This document shows, piece after piece, positions 34,002 to 42,867 of a stretch of DNA of 64,000 bases. Location: positions 75,104-139,103 of the forward strand of contig JAEWPC010000080.1 of the NCBI GenBank assembly GCA_023460795.1, written 5' to 3'. The DNA comes from Bacillota bacterium. GTDB lineage: Bacteria; Bacillota; Bacilli; Paenibacillales; Paenibacillaceae. Each line of letters starts with the position of its first letter. The first letter of the stretch is position 1. Below the pieces are notes generated by a model. The model ran no database searches. It was not told the origin of the DNA and saw nothing but the letters and a program-made list of their open reading frames with translations. The translations under genes and the position numbers were made by a program.

Positions 34002-34726
34002 TGCCGATTCTTCTTATCGACGTACAGCTTGCCGCGATGGTCGATGCTGCAGAAGAACACGTCTTTAAAGCTGTCGACTCCGTAACCCTGCAGCTCTTTT
34101 TTAAGCCAAAATCGATTTTTGCCCATCCCTTCCAGCGTCTCGTCCTGCACGTGTCCGTCCAGGATAAGGGCAATCGGCAACAGCTCGTAGCGCACCTTCG
34201 GAAAGACTTGCTCGTTCGGGGAGCTACCCGGTTGAATGCCGCCGCTCTTCGCGGTTGCCTCTCTTCCTCCTCCTTCACCGTCGTTGGTAATGACAGACAG
34301 CTTGCCCGTGGATTCGAGGACCGCCAGCTTCACTTCCCCGACGTCCGTGACGCCGTTCTCGCGAAGCTGGGACATGAGATCATCCAGGTTATAGCGTTGC
34401 TTGGTCATCTCCCGGCGATTCAGATGCCCGTCCCGAACGATCACGCTCGGCTTTCCGTCGACCCACACGCGGAGCTTGTTGTTTTTCAAAGCTACAAAAG
34501 CAATGCCGATCTGGATGAACGCCAAGAAAAAAATCGGCGTTATCGCCATCCAAAGCGGTTTGTCGGTGCTCTCTATAACGATGACCGCGATCTCGGCGAT
34601 CATAATGGAGATGACAAGATCGAATACGGACAGCTTGCCGATCTCGCGTTTTCCCATCATCCTCATGATGACGTAGATGAAGATGTACATGAACGCCGTC
34701 CGCAGCAGTATCGCCGTGAATTCCAT
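33998..34726 (-). CDS. DUF421 membrane protein (YetF/YrbG-like)
   Basis: Encodes 242 residues: three N-terminal membrane helices (about 4-22, 33-52, 58-78) and a soluble YetF-type DUF421 domain (KPSVIVRDGHLNRREMTKQRYNLDDLMSQLRENGV, about 91-130), with a C-terminal extension containing VLDG and a further small domain. The family is abundant in spore formers, and some members are forespore membrane proteins; the biochemical role is not known. The position between spoVB and a TIGR04086 gene matches yrbG of Bacillus. It converges on spoVB with a 4-bp overlap of stop codons. Confidence 0.85.
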   Translation of the reverse strand: MEFTAILLRTAFMYIFIYVIMRMMGKREIGKLSVFDLVISIMIAEIAVIVIESTDKPLWMAITPIFFLAFIQIGIAFVALKNNKLRVWVDGKPSVIVRDGHLNRREMTKQRYNLDDLMSQLRENGVTDVGEVKLAVLESTGKLSVITNDGEGGGREATAKSGGIQPGSSPNEQVFPKVRYELLPIALILDGHVQDETLEGMGKNRFWLKKELQGYGVDSFKDVFFCSIDHRGKLYVDKKNRH

Positions 34727-34926
34727 GCGCCTCTCTCCTTCATCAGTCGGTAGCCGCTACGCTTCATTCCGTCCAAGCTTGCCGTCGTAGTGTCACCGCA
34801 TGCCATGAGGCTCATTCAATTGCATGAAGCGGAAAATATGGCAAACGAGCCTGCGCGAGCAAGCTGCTGTACTAGCCCATCCATGCGTGCCATATGCTGT
34901 ACAAAGAGGAATGAGAAGGAGGTATT

Positions 34927-35325
34927 ATGGTGAAATCTTTCAGTGGCGCACTTGGCTTTCGGATCGCCTCGCCTGTCGCTTCCGGTTTATATTGGTCTTG
35001 CATATGGCTCGCGATCGGCGCGGTTGTCCTCTCCATTATGTTAACGGGCTCGTCGGTGAACGAAACGAACTTGCTGCCCTGGGTATTCGGCGTACACGGC
35101 TTCTCCTCTTTCGCCGGGGGGTTCGTATCGGCGAGGCGGGCGAAGCGCAAAGGCTGGTACTTCGGCATCGCGAACGGTCTGTTGTATACGCTGATGATCC
35201 TCATCGTCAGCTTCCTGGCCACGGACGCGAATTGGACGACGTCCGTACCGATTCTGCTGTTCTTGACGGCGATGACCGGGGCATTCGGCGGCATGCTTGG
35301 CGTAAATACTGCCACCGAACGCTAA
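34927..35325 (+). CDS. TIGR04086 family membrane protein (YrzE-like)
   Basis: Encodes 132 residues with four predicted membrane helices (about 20-42, 48-70, 75-97, 105-125) and a short conserved loop with ARRAKRKGW. This matches the TIGR04086 family found near yajC/spoVB in Bacillales; its function is not known. A strong Shine-Dalgarno (AAGGAGG) lies 5 bp before ATG 34927. The Bacillus neighbourhood has the same family at the same place (yrzE). Confidence 0.85.
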   Translation: MVKSFSGALGFRIASPVASGLYWSCIWLAIGAVVLSIMLTGSSVNETNLLPWVFGVHGFSSFAGGFVSARRAKRKGWYFGIANGLLYTLMILIVSFLATDANWTTSVPILLFLTAMTGAFGGMLGVNTATER

Positions 35326-35371
35326 TTCCGCCTCCTCTGCCTGATTTTCGATAATCCCGGGCCTTTTGTGC

Positions 35372-35377
35372 TATAAT
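35372..35377 (+). promoter_or_regulatory. Extended -10 promoter of the PAP2 gene
   Basis: TG-C-TATAAT, 44 bp before the PAP2 ATG. The -35 region is weak. Confidence 0.5.
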
Positions 35378-35420
35378 AGTTCGGTATGTTTCGATCAACA
35401 GGCTATACGGGAGGCACACC

Positions 35421-36278
35421 ATGGTTTTGTTCGAGAGCATGTCGTCTTTGACGATCTATACGGTCGTCGTCGTTGCCGTCTTGCTGACGTTCGGCACAGG
35501 GCGACAGCCATTGATCGCCGCATGGATGTTCCTGAAATCGTTAGCGATGTCGCGCAACTATTTGCTATTCCTCGTTGCCATGTTCGCCATCCTGGTGCTC
35601 AACAAGAACGAGCTCAGGCTCGAACGGTGGCTTAACGTCCCTTACGACCTCACCCCGTTATTAAGCGGATGGGAAGGGAAGTGGCCGCTATGGCTGCAGA
35701 CGCATTTCCAATCCGACCTGCTTACCGCTATCTGCTCGATGTTCTATCTTGTCGTCTTCCAAGCCGTGATGATCGCGTCGGTCGGCATCTATACTTTCCA
35801 CAACAACCGGAGATTGTACTATGCTTTCTGCGTAACGCTGCTGATTAACTACTTCCTGGCCGTCCCGTTCTATTTGTTCGTACCGGTCAACGAAGTATGG
35901 TTCGCGCATCCGGAGATTAAGTTTCTGATGTTGGATTCGTTCCCGGCTTTCGAATCGAGCTACCGAGCGTTATCCGGGCTGAACAATTGCTTCCCTAGCT
36001 TACATACATCGATCTCGGTTTCGATGGCGCTGCTAGCCAGCCGATCCGGCATCCGCAAATGGGCAATCTTCACTTGGGTTCATGCGGCGGTAATCATCTT
36101 CTCGATTTTCTACCTCGGGATTCATTGGTTTACGGATATGCTCGCGGGACTTTTGCTCGCAAGCTTCGCCGTAACGGTCGGACTCAAAGTCGGAGATTGG
36201 GCGGACAATTCGCTGGGAGATGTCAGCTGGCCGCTACGCATTCGGGCGAAGCTGAAGGCTCGGTCTTTGGAGTCTTAA
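35421..36278 (+). CDS. PAP2-family membrane phosphatase
   Basis: Encodes 285 residues with about six membrane helices. The PAP2 motif 2 is CFPSLHTS (about 193) and motif 3 is GIHWFTDMLAG (about 233), containing the two catalytic histidines. The classic motif 1 (KxxxxxxRP) is not evident; the equivalent place reads VPVNEVWFAHP, as in the inositol-phosphorylceramide-synthase-like (PAP2_3) branch. It probably dephosphorylates or transfers lipid phosphates at the outer face of the membrane. GGGAGG lies 6 bp before ATG 35421. It is followed by a terminator and by copy 3 of the hairpin repeat. Confidence 0.85.
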   Translation: MVLFESMSSLTIYTVVVVAVLLTFGTGRQPLIAAWMFLKSLAMSRNYLLFLVAMFAILVLNKNELRLERWLNVPYDLTPLLSGWEGKWPLWLQTHFQSDLLTAICSMFYLVVFQAVMIASVGIYTFHNNRRLYYAFCVTLLINYFLAVPFYLFVPVNEVWFAHPEIKFLMLDSFPAFESSYRALSGLNNCFPSLHTSISVSMALLASRSGIRKWAIFTWVHAAVIIFSIFYLGIHWFTDMLAGLLLASFAVTVGLKVGDWADNSLGDVSWPLRIRAKLKARSLES

Positions 36279-36287
36279 TAGAGAACT

Positions 36288-36315
36288 AAAAAGCATCCGT
36301 GTCGGGATGCTTTTT
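36288..36315 (+). terminator. PAP2 gene terminator
   Basis: AAAAAGCATCC-GTGTCG-GGATGCTTTTT, 10 bp past the stop codon. Confidence 0.9.
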
Positions 36316-36337
36316 CTAATCGATGCGACGTGAACGC

Positions 36338-36455
36338 GGCATGTATCTCCTTACGGCGGCTGTTCCCAGCGTGAAATCTTGAATTTATAACCTCGTAACG
36401 AGGAAATTTCACGCTGGCAAAGGCCGACGCTTCGCTCCTCCAGGAGACACATGCC
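36338..36455. repeat. Dispersed structured hairpin repeat, copy 3
   Basis: The outer arms GGCATGTATCTCCT (36338-36351) and AGGAGACACATGCC (36442-36455) pair with a single A-C mismatch. CGGCG (36354) faces CGACG (36425). The central stem is 12 bp here (CCAGCGTGAAAT with ATTTCACGCTGG), capped by CCTCG-TAA-CGAGG. The stem positions differ from copies 1 and 2 but remain paired. It lies between the PAP2 gene and convergent tag. Confidence 0.85.
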
Positions 36456-36480
36456 ACTTATCCATTATCGATTTAAAGAT

Positions 36481-37095
36481 CTAATAATCCCCCGGACGCT
36501 TGAACTCCTCGCGCGCGGCTTCTACTTTTGACCGGATCACGCAATCCTCCGCATGATCGTTGATTAAACCCATCGATTGCATGAACGCGTACATCGTCGT
36601 TGGGCCGACGAATTTCCAGCCTAACTTCTTCAAGTCTTTGGAAAGCGCGATTGAGGCCTCGGACACCGATACGGTCTGAGGCTTTGCCAGTTCGGCGGCG
36701 GCAGGTTCGTAACGCCAGATGAACGCGGCAAGAGAGCCTTCTCGTTCGATGAGTTCCCGCGCCCGCTTCGCATTGTTGATCGCGGCCTCGATTTTGCCGC
36801 GGTGGCGGATGATCCCCTTGTTGTTCAATAGACGTTCGACATCCTGCCCGGTGAAGGCAGCGACCTTGTCTATATCGAAATGATGGAACGCCTCTCGAAG
36901 ATGTTCGCGCTTATCCAGAATCGTGCGCCAGCTAAGCCCGGATTGAAACCCCTCAAGGCACAATTTCTCGAACAGGCGACGATCGTCGTTTACGGGAAAA
37001 CCCCATTCGGTGTCATGATAATGCAACATCTCCGGCGTTCCGCCGCACCACCGACAGCGCGGCTGACCGTCCGGTCCTAAGATTGTCGTCTCCAT
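36481..37095 (-). CDS. tag: DNA-3-methyladenine glycosylase I
   Basis: Encodes 204 residues. The N-terminal zinc-binding motif CRWCGG...HYHDTEWG (Cys, Cys and His) and the C-terminal NDHAEDCVIR (His, Cys) complete the zinc snap of TagI. The helix-hairpin-helix core ends in GWKFVGPTTMYAFMQSMGLINDH. It excises 3-methyladenine from DNA. ATG 37095 with GGAGG 6 bp upstream is preferred to the longer frame, which reads back through a terminator. That terminator ends only about 7 bp before the Shine-Dalgarno, so tag may rely on read-through or a promoter hidden there. Confidence 0.94.
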   Translation of the reverse strand: METTILGPDGQPRCRWCGGTPEMLHYHDTEWGFPVNDDRRLFEKLCLEGFQSGLSWRTILDKREHLREAFHHFDIDKVAAFTGQDVERLLNNKGIIRHRGKIEAAINNAKRARELIEREGSLAAFIWRYEPAAAELAKPQTVSVSEASIALSKDLKKLGWKFVGPTTMYAFMQSMGLINDHAEDCVIRSKVEAAREEFKRPGDY

Positions 37096-37112
37096 AAGCA
37101 GCCTCCGAATAT

Positions 37113-37146
37113 AAAAAATGGCGCCGGGACTCCTCCCTGGCACCAC
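37113..37146 (-). terminator. Terminator of the ruv-yajC operon
   Basis: TGGTGCCAGGGA-GGAG-TCCCGGCGCCA followed by TTTTTTAT on the minus strand, right after yajC. Confidence 0.85.
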
Positions 37147-37151
37147 CGTTG

Positions 37152-37460
37152 TTAATCTTCTTTCGTTTCCGCGCGAGCGGTAACGTTGTTAATCGCGGAG
37201 CGGTCGAACGTAAGCTTCGTTACGTCGTTCACTTTCAGTACGACGGAATCGTCGGTAATTTCCGAGATCGTTCCGTGCATGCCGCCGATTGTCACGACTT
37301 TATCGCCTTTCTTCAAGGCGTTAAGCATGGAACCGCGCGTACGCTGCTTCTTCTGTTGCGGACGAATCAGCAGGAAATAGAAAATAGCGAACATGAGAAC
37401 GAACGGCAGCAACGTGATTAGCAGGTTGCCTCCGCCGCTTGAATCACCGGATAGCCACAT
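37152..37460 (-). CDS. yajC: Preprotein translocase subunit YajC
   Basis: Encodes 102 residues. A single N-terminal membrane helix (LLITLLPFVLMFAIFYFLLI, about 13-32) is followed by the family motif RPQQKKQ and the small beta domain GDKVVTIGGMHGTISEI. It is an accessory subunit of the SecDF complex. AAGGGGGG lies before ATG 37460. It is the last gene of the ruvCAB-spoIID-queA-tgt operon. Confidence 0.95.
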   Translation of the reverse strand: MWLSGDSSGGGNLLITLLPFVLMFAIFYFLLIRPQQKKQRTRGSMLNALKKGDKVVTIGGMHGTISEITDDSVVLKVNDVTKLTFDRSAINNVTARAETKED

Positions 37461-37478
37461 AGGTTGTCCCCCCCTTCA

Positions 37479-38612
37479 TTAAAATCCGCTTTCATTACCG
37501 GCCATTCCGTAAGCTTCGAAAAATTGATCGCGGAAATCGCCCAACCGGTCTTCCCGAATCGCTTGGCGTACGTTCGCCATAAGATTAACCAGAAAATGAA
37601 GGTTATGTACGGTCGTCAGCCTCAGTCCGAACATCTCGTCCGCTTTGACGAGATGGCGTATGTATGCGCGGGAGTAATGACGGCAAGCGTAGCAATCGCA
37701 TTCCGGATCGAGCGGACCGAAGTCGCTGGCGAACTTGGCGTTGCGCACGACCAATCGGCCTTGACTGGTCATGACGGTGCCGTTGCGAGCGATTCGCGTA
37801 GGCAATACGCAGTCGAACATATCGATGCCGCGGATGCTGCCCTCGACGAGCGCATCGGGTGATCCGACGCCCATCAAATAGCGAGGCTTATCGCTTGGCA
37901 GCAGATGAACCGTCTCTTCGAGCATCTCGTACATCATATGCTTAGGCTCGCCTACGCTCAGTCCACCCATAGCATACCCCGGAAAATCTAGGGAAGTCAA
38001 ATCCCGCGCGCTCATTTTGCGCAAATCCGCGTGCATGCCGCCTTGGACGATCGCGAACAAGGCTTGGTCGTGCGGACGTTTATGCGCCTTGAGACAACGT
38101 TCCGCCCACCGGCTGGTCCGCTCGGTCGATTGTTTCACGTATTCGTACTCCGCCGGGTATGGCGGACACTCGTCGAACGCCATCATAATGTCCGCGCCGA
38201 GCGCGTTCTGGACATGCGTCGCGCTTTCCGGCGTTAAGGACAGCTTGTCCCCATTAATGTGGGAGCGGAATTGCACGCCTTCTTCCGTGATTTTGCGCAT
38301 TTCGCTGAGCGAGAACACTTGGAACCCGCCGCTGTCCGTTAGAATCGGGCGGTCCCAGTTCATGAATTTGTGCAAGCCGCCCGCTTGCTCGACCAATTCG
38401 TGCCCTGGACGGAGGAATAGGTGATACGTGTTGCTGAGGATGATCTGCGCGCCCAGCGTCTTCAATTCCTCGGGGCTCATTCCTTTGACCGTCGCTTGCG
38501 TGCCGACCGGCATGAAAGTTGGCGTATCGATGATGCCGTGCGGCGTATGCAGACGCCCTAACCTAGCGCCCGTCTGCTTGCACGCTTTAATAAACTCGTA
38601 TTTAATAGCCAT
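37479..38612 (-). CDS. tgt: Queuine tRNA-ribosyltransferase
   Basis: Encodes 377 residues of a bacterial TGT. It has the substrate pocket with TDSGGFQVFSL (about 89), GGLSVGEPKHMMYE, the nucleophile region DMFDCVLPTRIARNGT, and the zinc site CDCYACRHYSRAYIRHL near the C-terminus. It exchanges guanine for preQ1 at the wobble position of tRNA with GUN anticodons. It sits immediately downstream of queA, which performs the next step, and the two form a queuosine pair in the operon. Confidence 0.97.
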   Translation of the reverse strand: MAIKYEFIKACKQTGARLGRLHTPHGIIDTPTFMPVGTQATVKGMSPEELKTLGAQIILSNTYHLFLRPGHELVEQAGGLHKFMNWDRPILTDSGGFQVFSLSEMRKITEEGVQFRSHINGDKLSLTPESATHVQNALGADIMMAFDECPPYPAEYEYVKQSTERTSRWAERCLKAHKRPHDQALFAIVQGGMHADLRKMSARDLTSLDFPGYAMGGLSVGEPKHMMYEMLEETVHLLPSDKPRYLMGVGSPDALVEGSIRGIDMFDCVLPTRIARNGTVMTSQGRLVVRNAKFASDFGPLDPECDCYACRHYSRAYIRHLVKADEMFGLRLTTVHNLHFLVNLMANVRQAIREDRLGDFRDQFFEAYGMAGNESGF

Positions 38613-38642
38613 TCCATGATTCCTCTCTGCTTAGGCCCTTGC

Positions 38643-39695
38643 CTAAGTGATGAACATTGCGTCTCCAAAGCTGAAAAACCGATATTGCATTTCGACCGCT
38701 TCCCGGTATGCGGCAAGCGTTGCTTCTCTTCCGGCGAGCGCGCTCACTAGCATAACGAGCGTCGACTTCGGAAGATGGAAGTTCGTCAGCAACGCGTCTA
38801 CCATGCGGAACTTGTAGCCGGGATAGATGAAGATGTCCGTCCACCCCTCGCACGCTTGCACCGGTTCGTCTCCGAACCGATTGCCTAGCGTCTCGAGCGT
38901 ACGCGCCGAAGTCGTGCCGACGGCGACGATTCGGCCTCCGCTTGCTTTCGCCTCGCGGAGCATGCTCGCGCTTTCCTCGCTGACCGAATACCATTCGGCG
39001 TGCATCTCATGCTCTTCCACCGACTCTACCGATACCGGGCGGAACGTCCCCAAGCCAACGTGCAGCGTGATCAGGCACACCTTAACCCCCGAAGCCCGCA
39101 AGCTACCCAAGAATGCATCGGTAAAATGGAGTCCGGCGGTCGGCGCTGCGGCTGAGCCTTCATGCTTCGCGTACACCGTCTGGTATCTTTCGCGGTCGTC
39201 CAACGTTTCTTTAATGTACGGCGGCAACGGCATCTGGCCAAGCCGATCGAGCAGCTCGTTGAAGATGCCGGCGTACTCGAACCGGACGGTTCTTGCGCCC
39301 ATCTCTCCCTCTGCCTCGACGACTGCGGTCAGGAGCGGCGCTCCGCCGTTATGCTCGTCCTGTCCGAAGTGAAGCTTCGTTCCTTGCGTAATGCGTTTGC
39401 CGGGACGAGCCAACGCCTCCCAGCGGTCTCCGTCCAGACGTTTCAGAAGCAGGAGCTCGACTTTCGCGCCGGTCTCGGCTTTGACTCCGAACAGACGCGC
39501 GGGGAGCACTCTCGTGTCGTTCAACACGAGCGTGTCCCCCGGCTTTAGGAATTTCGCCAGATCGGTGAACGTCCCATGCTCCGTTCGGCCGCTGTCCTTA
39601 TGCAGCACGAGCAGCCTGGAGGCCGTCCGATCCGCAAGAGGAGTCTGGGCGATCAATGACTCCGGCAGATCAAAATCGTAATCGCTAACGTTCAT
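38643..39695 (-). CDS. queA: S-adenosylmethionine:tRNA ribosyltransferase-isomerase
   Basis: Encodes 350 residues. It begins with the family start DYDFDLPESLIAQTPLADR and contains LVLNDTRVLPARL (about 55), the PLPPYI segment and EGSAAAPTAGLHFT. QueA converts preQ1-tRNA to epoxyqueuosine-tRNA using AdoMet. Its start is 3 bp after the spoIID-like stop, with AAGGTG 8 bp before ATG 39695. It is followed by tgt. Confidence 0.97.
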   Translation of the reverse strand: MNVSDYDFDLPESLIAQTPLADRTASRLLVLHKDSGRTEHGTFTDLAKFLKPGDTLVLNDTRVLPARLFGVKAETGAKVELLLLKRLDGDRWEALARPGKRITQGTKLHFGQDEHNGGAPLLTAVVEAEGEMGARTVRFEYAGIFNELLDRLGQMPLPPYIKETLDDRERYQTVYAKHEGSAAAPTAGLHFTDAFLGSLRASGVKVCLITLHVGLGTFRPVSVESVEEHEMHAEWYSVSEESASMLREAKASGGRIVAVGTTSARTLETLGNRFGDEPVQACEGWTDIFIYPGYKFRMVDALLTNFHLPKSTLVMLVSALAGREATLAAYREAVEMQYRFFSFGDAMFIT

Positions 39696-39698
39696 CTA

Positions 39699-41825
39699 CT
39701 ATGCACCTTTTTCAATCGTTACGTTCTTGTAATAGTATAGCAGGATATATTGGTAGTCATACCCTTGTTCGGCGAAGCCTCTAGCTCCCCATTGGGACAT
39801 TCCGATCCCGTGGCCCCAGCCGTAGCCGCTAATAATGAACTTCGGCGTTACGGTTGCCGCCCGCACTTGCCCTTGGCCATCCATAATGAACAGATTGCCG
39901 TCGCTTACGTTCTGCGATTGTCCGTTACCGCCGACGATGCTTAACGTTCCGGACTGGTTCGGCAGTTCCCGTGTTCTTCCTTGACCGTCCAACACCGTCA
40001 TTCTTCCGGTCTCTTCGATCTCGAACAGCGTGCTGTTGATATTGCCTAGCGCGCTGCGGAAATTATCCGGTTGATTGATGGCTACGCGGACACCATTCGC
40101 TTTCAGCTCGGTTGCTCGGCCAGACGGCCCTCTCGCCGAAACTTCAAGCGTATAGAGCGGTCCAGTGATATTCGGGTCCCGCTTAGACAAGCTCGCCTGC
40201 AGTTGCTCCGGAGTGAACGGTCCTGCTACCCAGCTGTAGGCTTTCGTCATTTCCGGCACTTTGGCCAGCGGAACGACGCGTTCGCCTAGCGTTAGCCGTC
40301 CAAGCTCTTCTCCGTCGGTCGCCGGTTTCGATCGTATGATCGTGCCTTCTCCCGTTACCTGCAGTTGAGAGAGTCCCGCAGCGTTCTTCTGCCCGGCGTC
40401 CGTCAGCAAATCCTCTCGGACATATCCAACCAATCCCGTGCTGGAGGCGATCTTAAACCACATCTTCTTGCCGGCGTTCGGCCCGTCATCCGGACTAAGC
40501 GCGGCGCTCGCGTAAGTCGGATCGACGTTGCCCCAAGCTTCCGTCGAATCCGCCGTAATCCCGCCGGAATTCGAGGAGAATAGCGCGCTGATGATTTTAC
40601 CGCTAGCATTCACGAGCACTTCGCCCTGCGTCGCATCGACGCCCGCAGTCGAATTCGCGTTCTCGGCGCCGGTGCCGTAATACGCTTGGCTTACCGTCGT
40701 ATCGACGACATGGGCGATTTTGAAAGCCATGCCCCCCGCCAGCGCGTAAGATCTCGCCGCCACCGCTTGCGCCTTCTGCGCTTCGAGCGGCCAGCCGGAG
40801 CCGACTTCGGTTCCGACGACGGAATACAGATATTGCTCCAGGTTCACTTCGTTAATGACGGCCAGCGAGTTATTGTACACGCTGACTTCCATGCTTCCCC
40901 GATAAGTCCGCTTAGACCGTTCGGTCAGTTGGATCGGATTCGAGCCTGCCGGGTCGGCGCGAAGCACGACGCCGGATGAAGCCGGAATCGCGTACAAAGC
41001 GACCGGCACGGCCGTCGTTCCGTTCAACGTCATATCGTTGCGAACAATCGCATACGGTTCGCCTGGCGCGGGAATGACGGCGTTCACCGCTCCCGCAGCG
41101 GCGGCGGCTTGCTGCATAGCGGTAAGCGTCGATGCGTCCTTCTCTTGTCCGACTCTGACCGTATACGTCATCGCGCCGTTCGCCGGCTTAAGGGCAACGA
41201 AAGCATCTAGCCCGCTGTTGCCGATAGTCTCTGCCGCCGCCGCGGCTTCCGCCGCGCTCGCGTAGGTTCCGCTTTCGACCGCCCATGGACCGGCGACCCG
41301 CGGGCTAAGCAGCGTCTGCACCCCTAGAGAAGAGGCCGTGTTCGTCCACTTGGCCAATGATGCGGCGGCTTGAGCCGCGGTTGCATACGAACCTTCCGAA
41401 ACTTGATAGACCTTCTTCCCGGATTTGAACAATTGGGTCATGAACGCTGCCGAAGATTGGCCTTGAATCGACTTGAGAACGGTTGTCGCCGCGGCCAAGT
41501 CCGCCGTCTCTAGCACGAGCGCCCGATACCCATCCATGCCGAATCGTACGAGCTGATTCGGTAACGCCTGGCCGATGGACAAGCTGAACTGAGGATCTCT
41601 CCAGACCAGATTCATTCCGCCGGCCGACTGAAGCGTTGCGACGGACGTCAATGAAGTGGACACGCTTGCGCCCGTATTGATGAACAGAGCGGCGCGAATC
41701 GTGCTCGGAACCGCGACGTCCGCATGGACGACGATTCGCGAGGAAGCCGACAATAGCGCAGCGATCAGAATGACGAGTAATGCCAAACGAGAGCGTGAAC
41801 GAGGTTGTCGAATGGTTGGCGTCAT
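39699..41825 (-). CDS. SpoIID/LytB-domain exported protein with SPOR-like repeats
   Basis: Encodes 708 residues: an N-terminal signal/anchor (about 12-35), two or three SPOR-like segments (about 135-260, e.g. YQVSEGSYATAAQAAASL and WAVESGTYASAAEAAAAA), then a SpoIID/LytB domain (INEVNLEQYLYSVVGTEVGSGWPLEAQKAQAVAARSYAL at about 325, closing with GYGWGHGIGMSQWGARG near 680) with an SH3-like insertion (about 450-520). SpoIID proteins are lytic transglycosylases acting on denuded glycan. It lies between ruvB and queA with gaps of only 3 bp on either side, an insertion relative to the Bacillus operon. It is not the canonical spoIID. Confidence 0.88.
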   Translation of the reverse strand: MTPTIRQPRSRSRLALLVILIAALLSASSRIVVHADVAVPSTIRAALFINTGASVSTSLTSVATLQSAGGMNLVWRDPQFSLSIGQALPNQLVRFGMDGYRALVLETADLAAATTVLKSIQGQSSAAFMTQLFKSGKKVYQVSEGSYATAAQAAASLAKWTNTASSLGVQTLLSPRVAGPWAVESGTYASAAEAAAAAETIGNSGLDAFVALKPANGAMTYTVRVGQEKDASTLTAMQQAAAAAGAVNAVIPAPGEPYAIVRNDMTLNGTTAVPVALYAIPASSGVVLRADPAGSNPIQLTERSKRTYRGSMEVSVYNNSLAVINEVNLEQYLYSVVGTEVGSGWPLEAQKAQAVAARSYALAGGMAFKIAHVVDTTVSQAYYGTGAENANSTAGVDATQGEVLVNASGKIISALFSSNSGGITADSTEAWGNVDPTYASAALSPDDGPNAGKKMWFKIASSTGLVGYVREDLLTDAGQKNAAGLSQLQVTGEGTIIRSKPATDGEELGRLTLGERVVPLAKVPEMTKAYSWVAGPFTPEQLQASLSKRDPNITGPLYTLEVSARGPSGRATELKANGVRVAINQPDNFRSALGNINSTLFEIEETGRMTVLDGQGRTRELPNQSGTLSIVGGNGQSQNVSDGNLFIMDGQGQVRAATVTPKFIISGYGWGHGIGMSQWGARGFAEQGYDYQYILLYYYKNVTIEKGA

Positions 41826-41828
41826 CGT

Positions 41829-42836
41829 TTAGGCCTCTCTTTCCGGAAGTGGAAGTCCTAGATGCTTATAACCCGCCGCGGTGACGATTCTCCCCCGCGG
41901 CGTACGCTGCAGGAAGCCGATCTGCATGAGATATGGCTCGTACACGTCTTCGATCGTCTGGCTTTCTTCCCCGATCGACGCCGCGATCGTATCGAGTCCT
42001 ACCGGACGGCCGCCGTAATTGACGATCATCGCTCGAAGCATCTTATGGTCGATGCTGTCGAGTCCCATCGGGTCGACTTGGATTCTCTCGAGCGCGTCAT
42101 GGGCGACCGCTTCCGTAATAACTCCATCCCCTCTGACTTGCGCGTGATCGCGTACCCGCTTCAGGAGACGGTTCGCGATACGCGGCGTCCCGCGCGATCT
42201 CCGCGCGATCTCTCTAGACGCTTCGCCGATGATGCCTACTCCGAATATTTCCGAGGTTCGGGTGACGATATAAGAGAGCTCGTCCTCCGTATAGAATTCG
42301 AGCCGGCTGACGACGCCGAACCGGTCTCGCAGCGGCGCGGACAGCAAACCTGCGCGCGTTGTCGCGCCGATGAGAGTGAACTTCGGCAGGTCAAGCCTTA
42401 CGGACCTTGCGCTTGGGCCTTTGCCGATAATGAAATCGAGCGCGAAGTCTTCCATCGCGGGATACAGCACCTCTTCGACCGTGCGGTGAAGGCGATGAAT
42501 CTCGTCGATGAACAGCACGTCGTTCTCTTGCAGATTCGTTAGGATCGCCGCCAAGTCTCCCGGTCTCTCGATCGCGGGGCCGCTGGTCGTGCGGATATTC
42601 ACGCCGAGCTCGTTGGCGATGATATTGGAGAGCGTTGTTTTCCCGAGTCCCGGAGGTCCGTACAGCAGCACGTGATCGAGCGGTTCGCGGCGCATCTTGG
42701 CCGCTTCTATGTAAATCTTCAAGTTGTCCTTCACTTGCGCTTGTCCGATATATTCGTTCAAGTAACGCGGACGCAGGCTGTATTCCACCGCCTGGTCTTC
42801 CATCATCAAATGCGCGGTGACGATGCGGTCTTCCAT
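41829..42836 (-). CDS. ruvB: Holliday junction helicase subunit RuvB
   Basis: Encodes 335 residues. It has Walker A (LLYGPPGLGKTT, about 58), Walker B (LFIDEIHRL), sensor 1 (IGATTRAG), the arginine finger (RDRFG) and the winged-helix C-terminus. It is the AAA+ motor that drives branch migration with RuvA. AGGAGG precedes ATG 42836. It is in the ruvC-ruvA-ruvB operon. Confidence 0.98.
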   Translation of the reverse strand: MEDRIVTAHLMMEDQAVEYSLRPRYLNEYIGQAQVKDNLKIYIEAAKMRREPLDHVLLYGPPGLGKTTLSNIIANELGVNIRTTSGPAIERPGDLAAILTNLQENDVLFIDEIHRLHRTVEEVLYPAMEDFALDFIIGKGPSARSVRLDLPKFTLIGATTRAGLLSAPLRDRFGVVSRLEFYTEDELSYIVTRTSEIFGVGIIGEASREIARRSRGTPRIANRLLKRVRDHAQVRGDGVITEAVAHDALERIQVDPMGLDSIDHKMLRAMIVNYGGRPVGLDTIAASIGEESQTIEDVYEPYLMQIGFLQRTPRGRIVTAAGYKHLGLPLPEREA

Positions 42837-42867
42837 CCTAGCTGCCTCCTCTCCCGCTTACGCGCGT

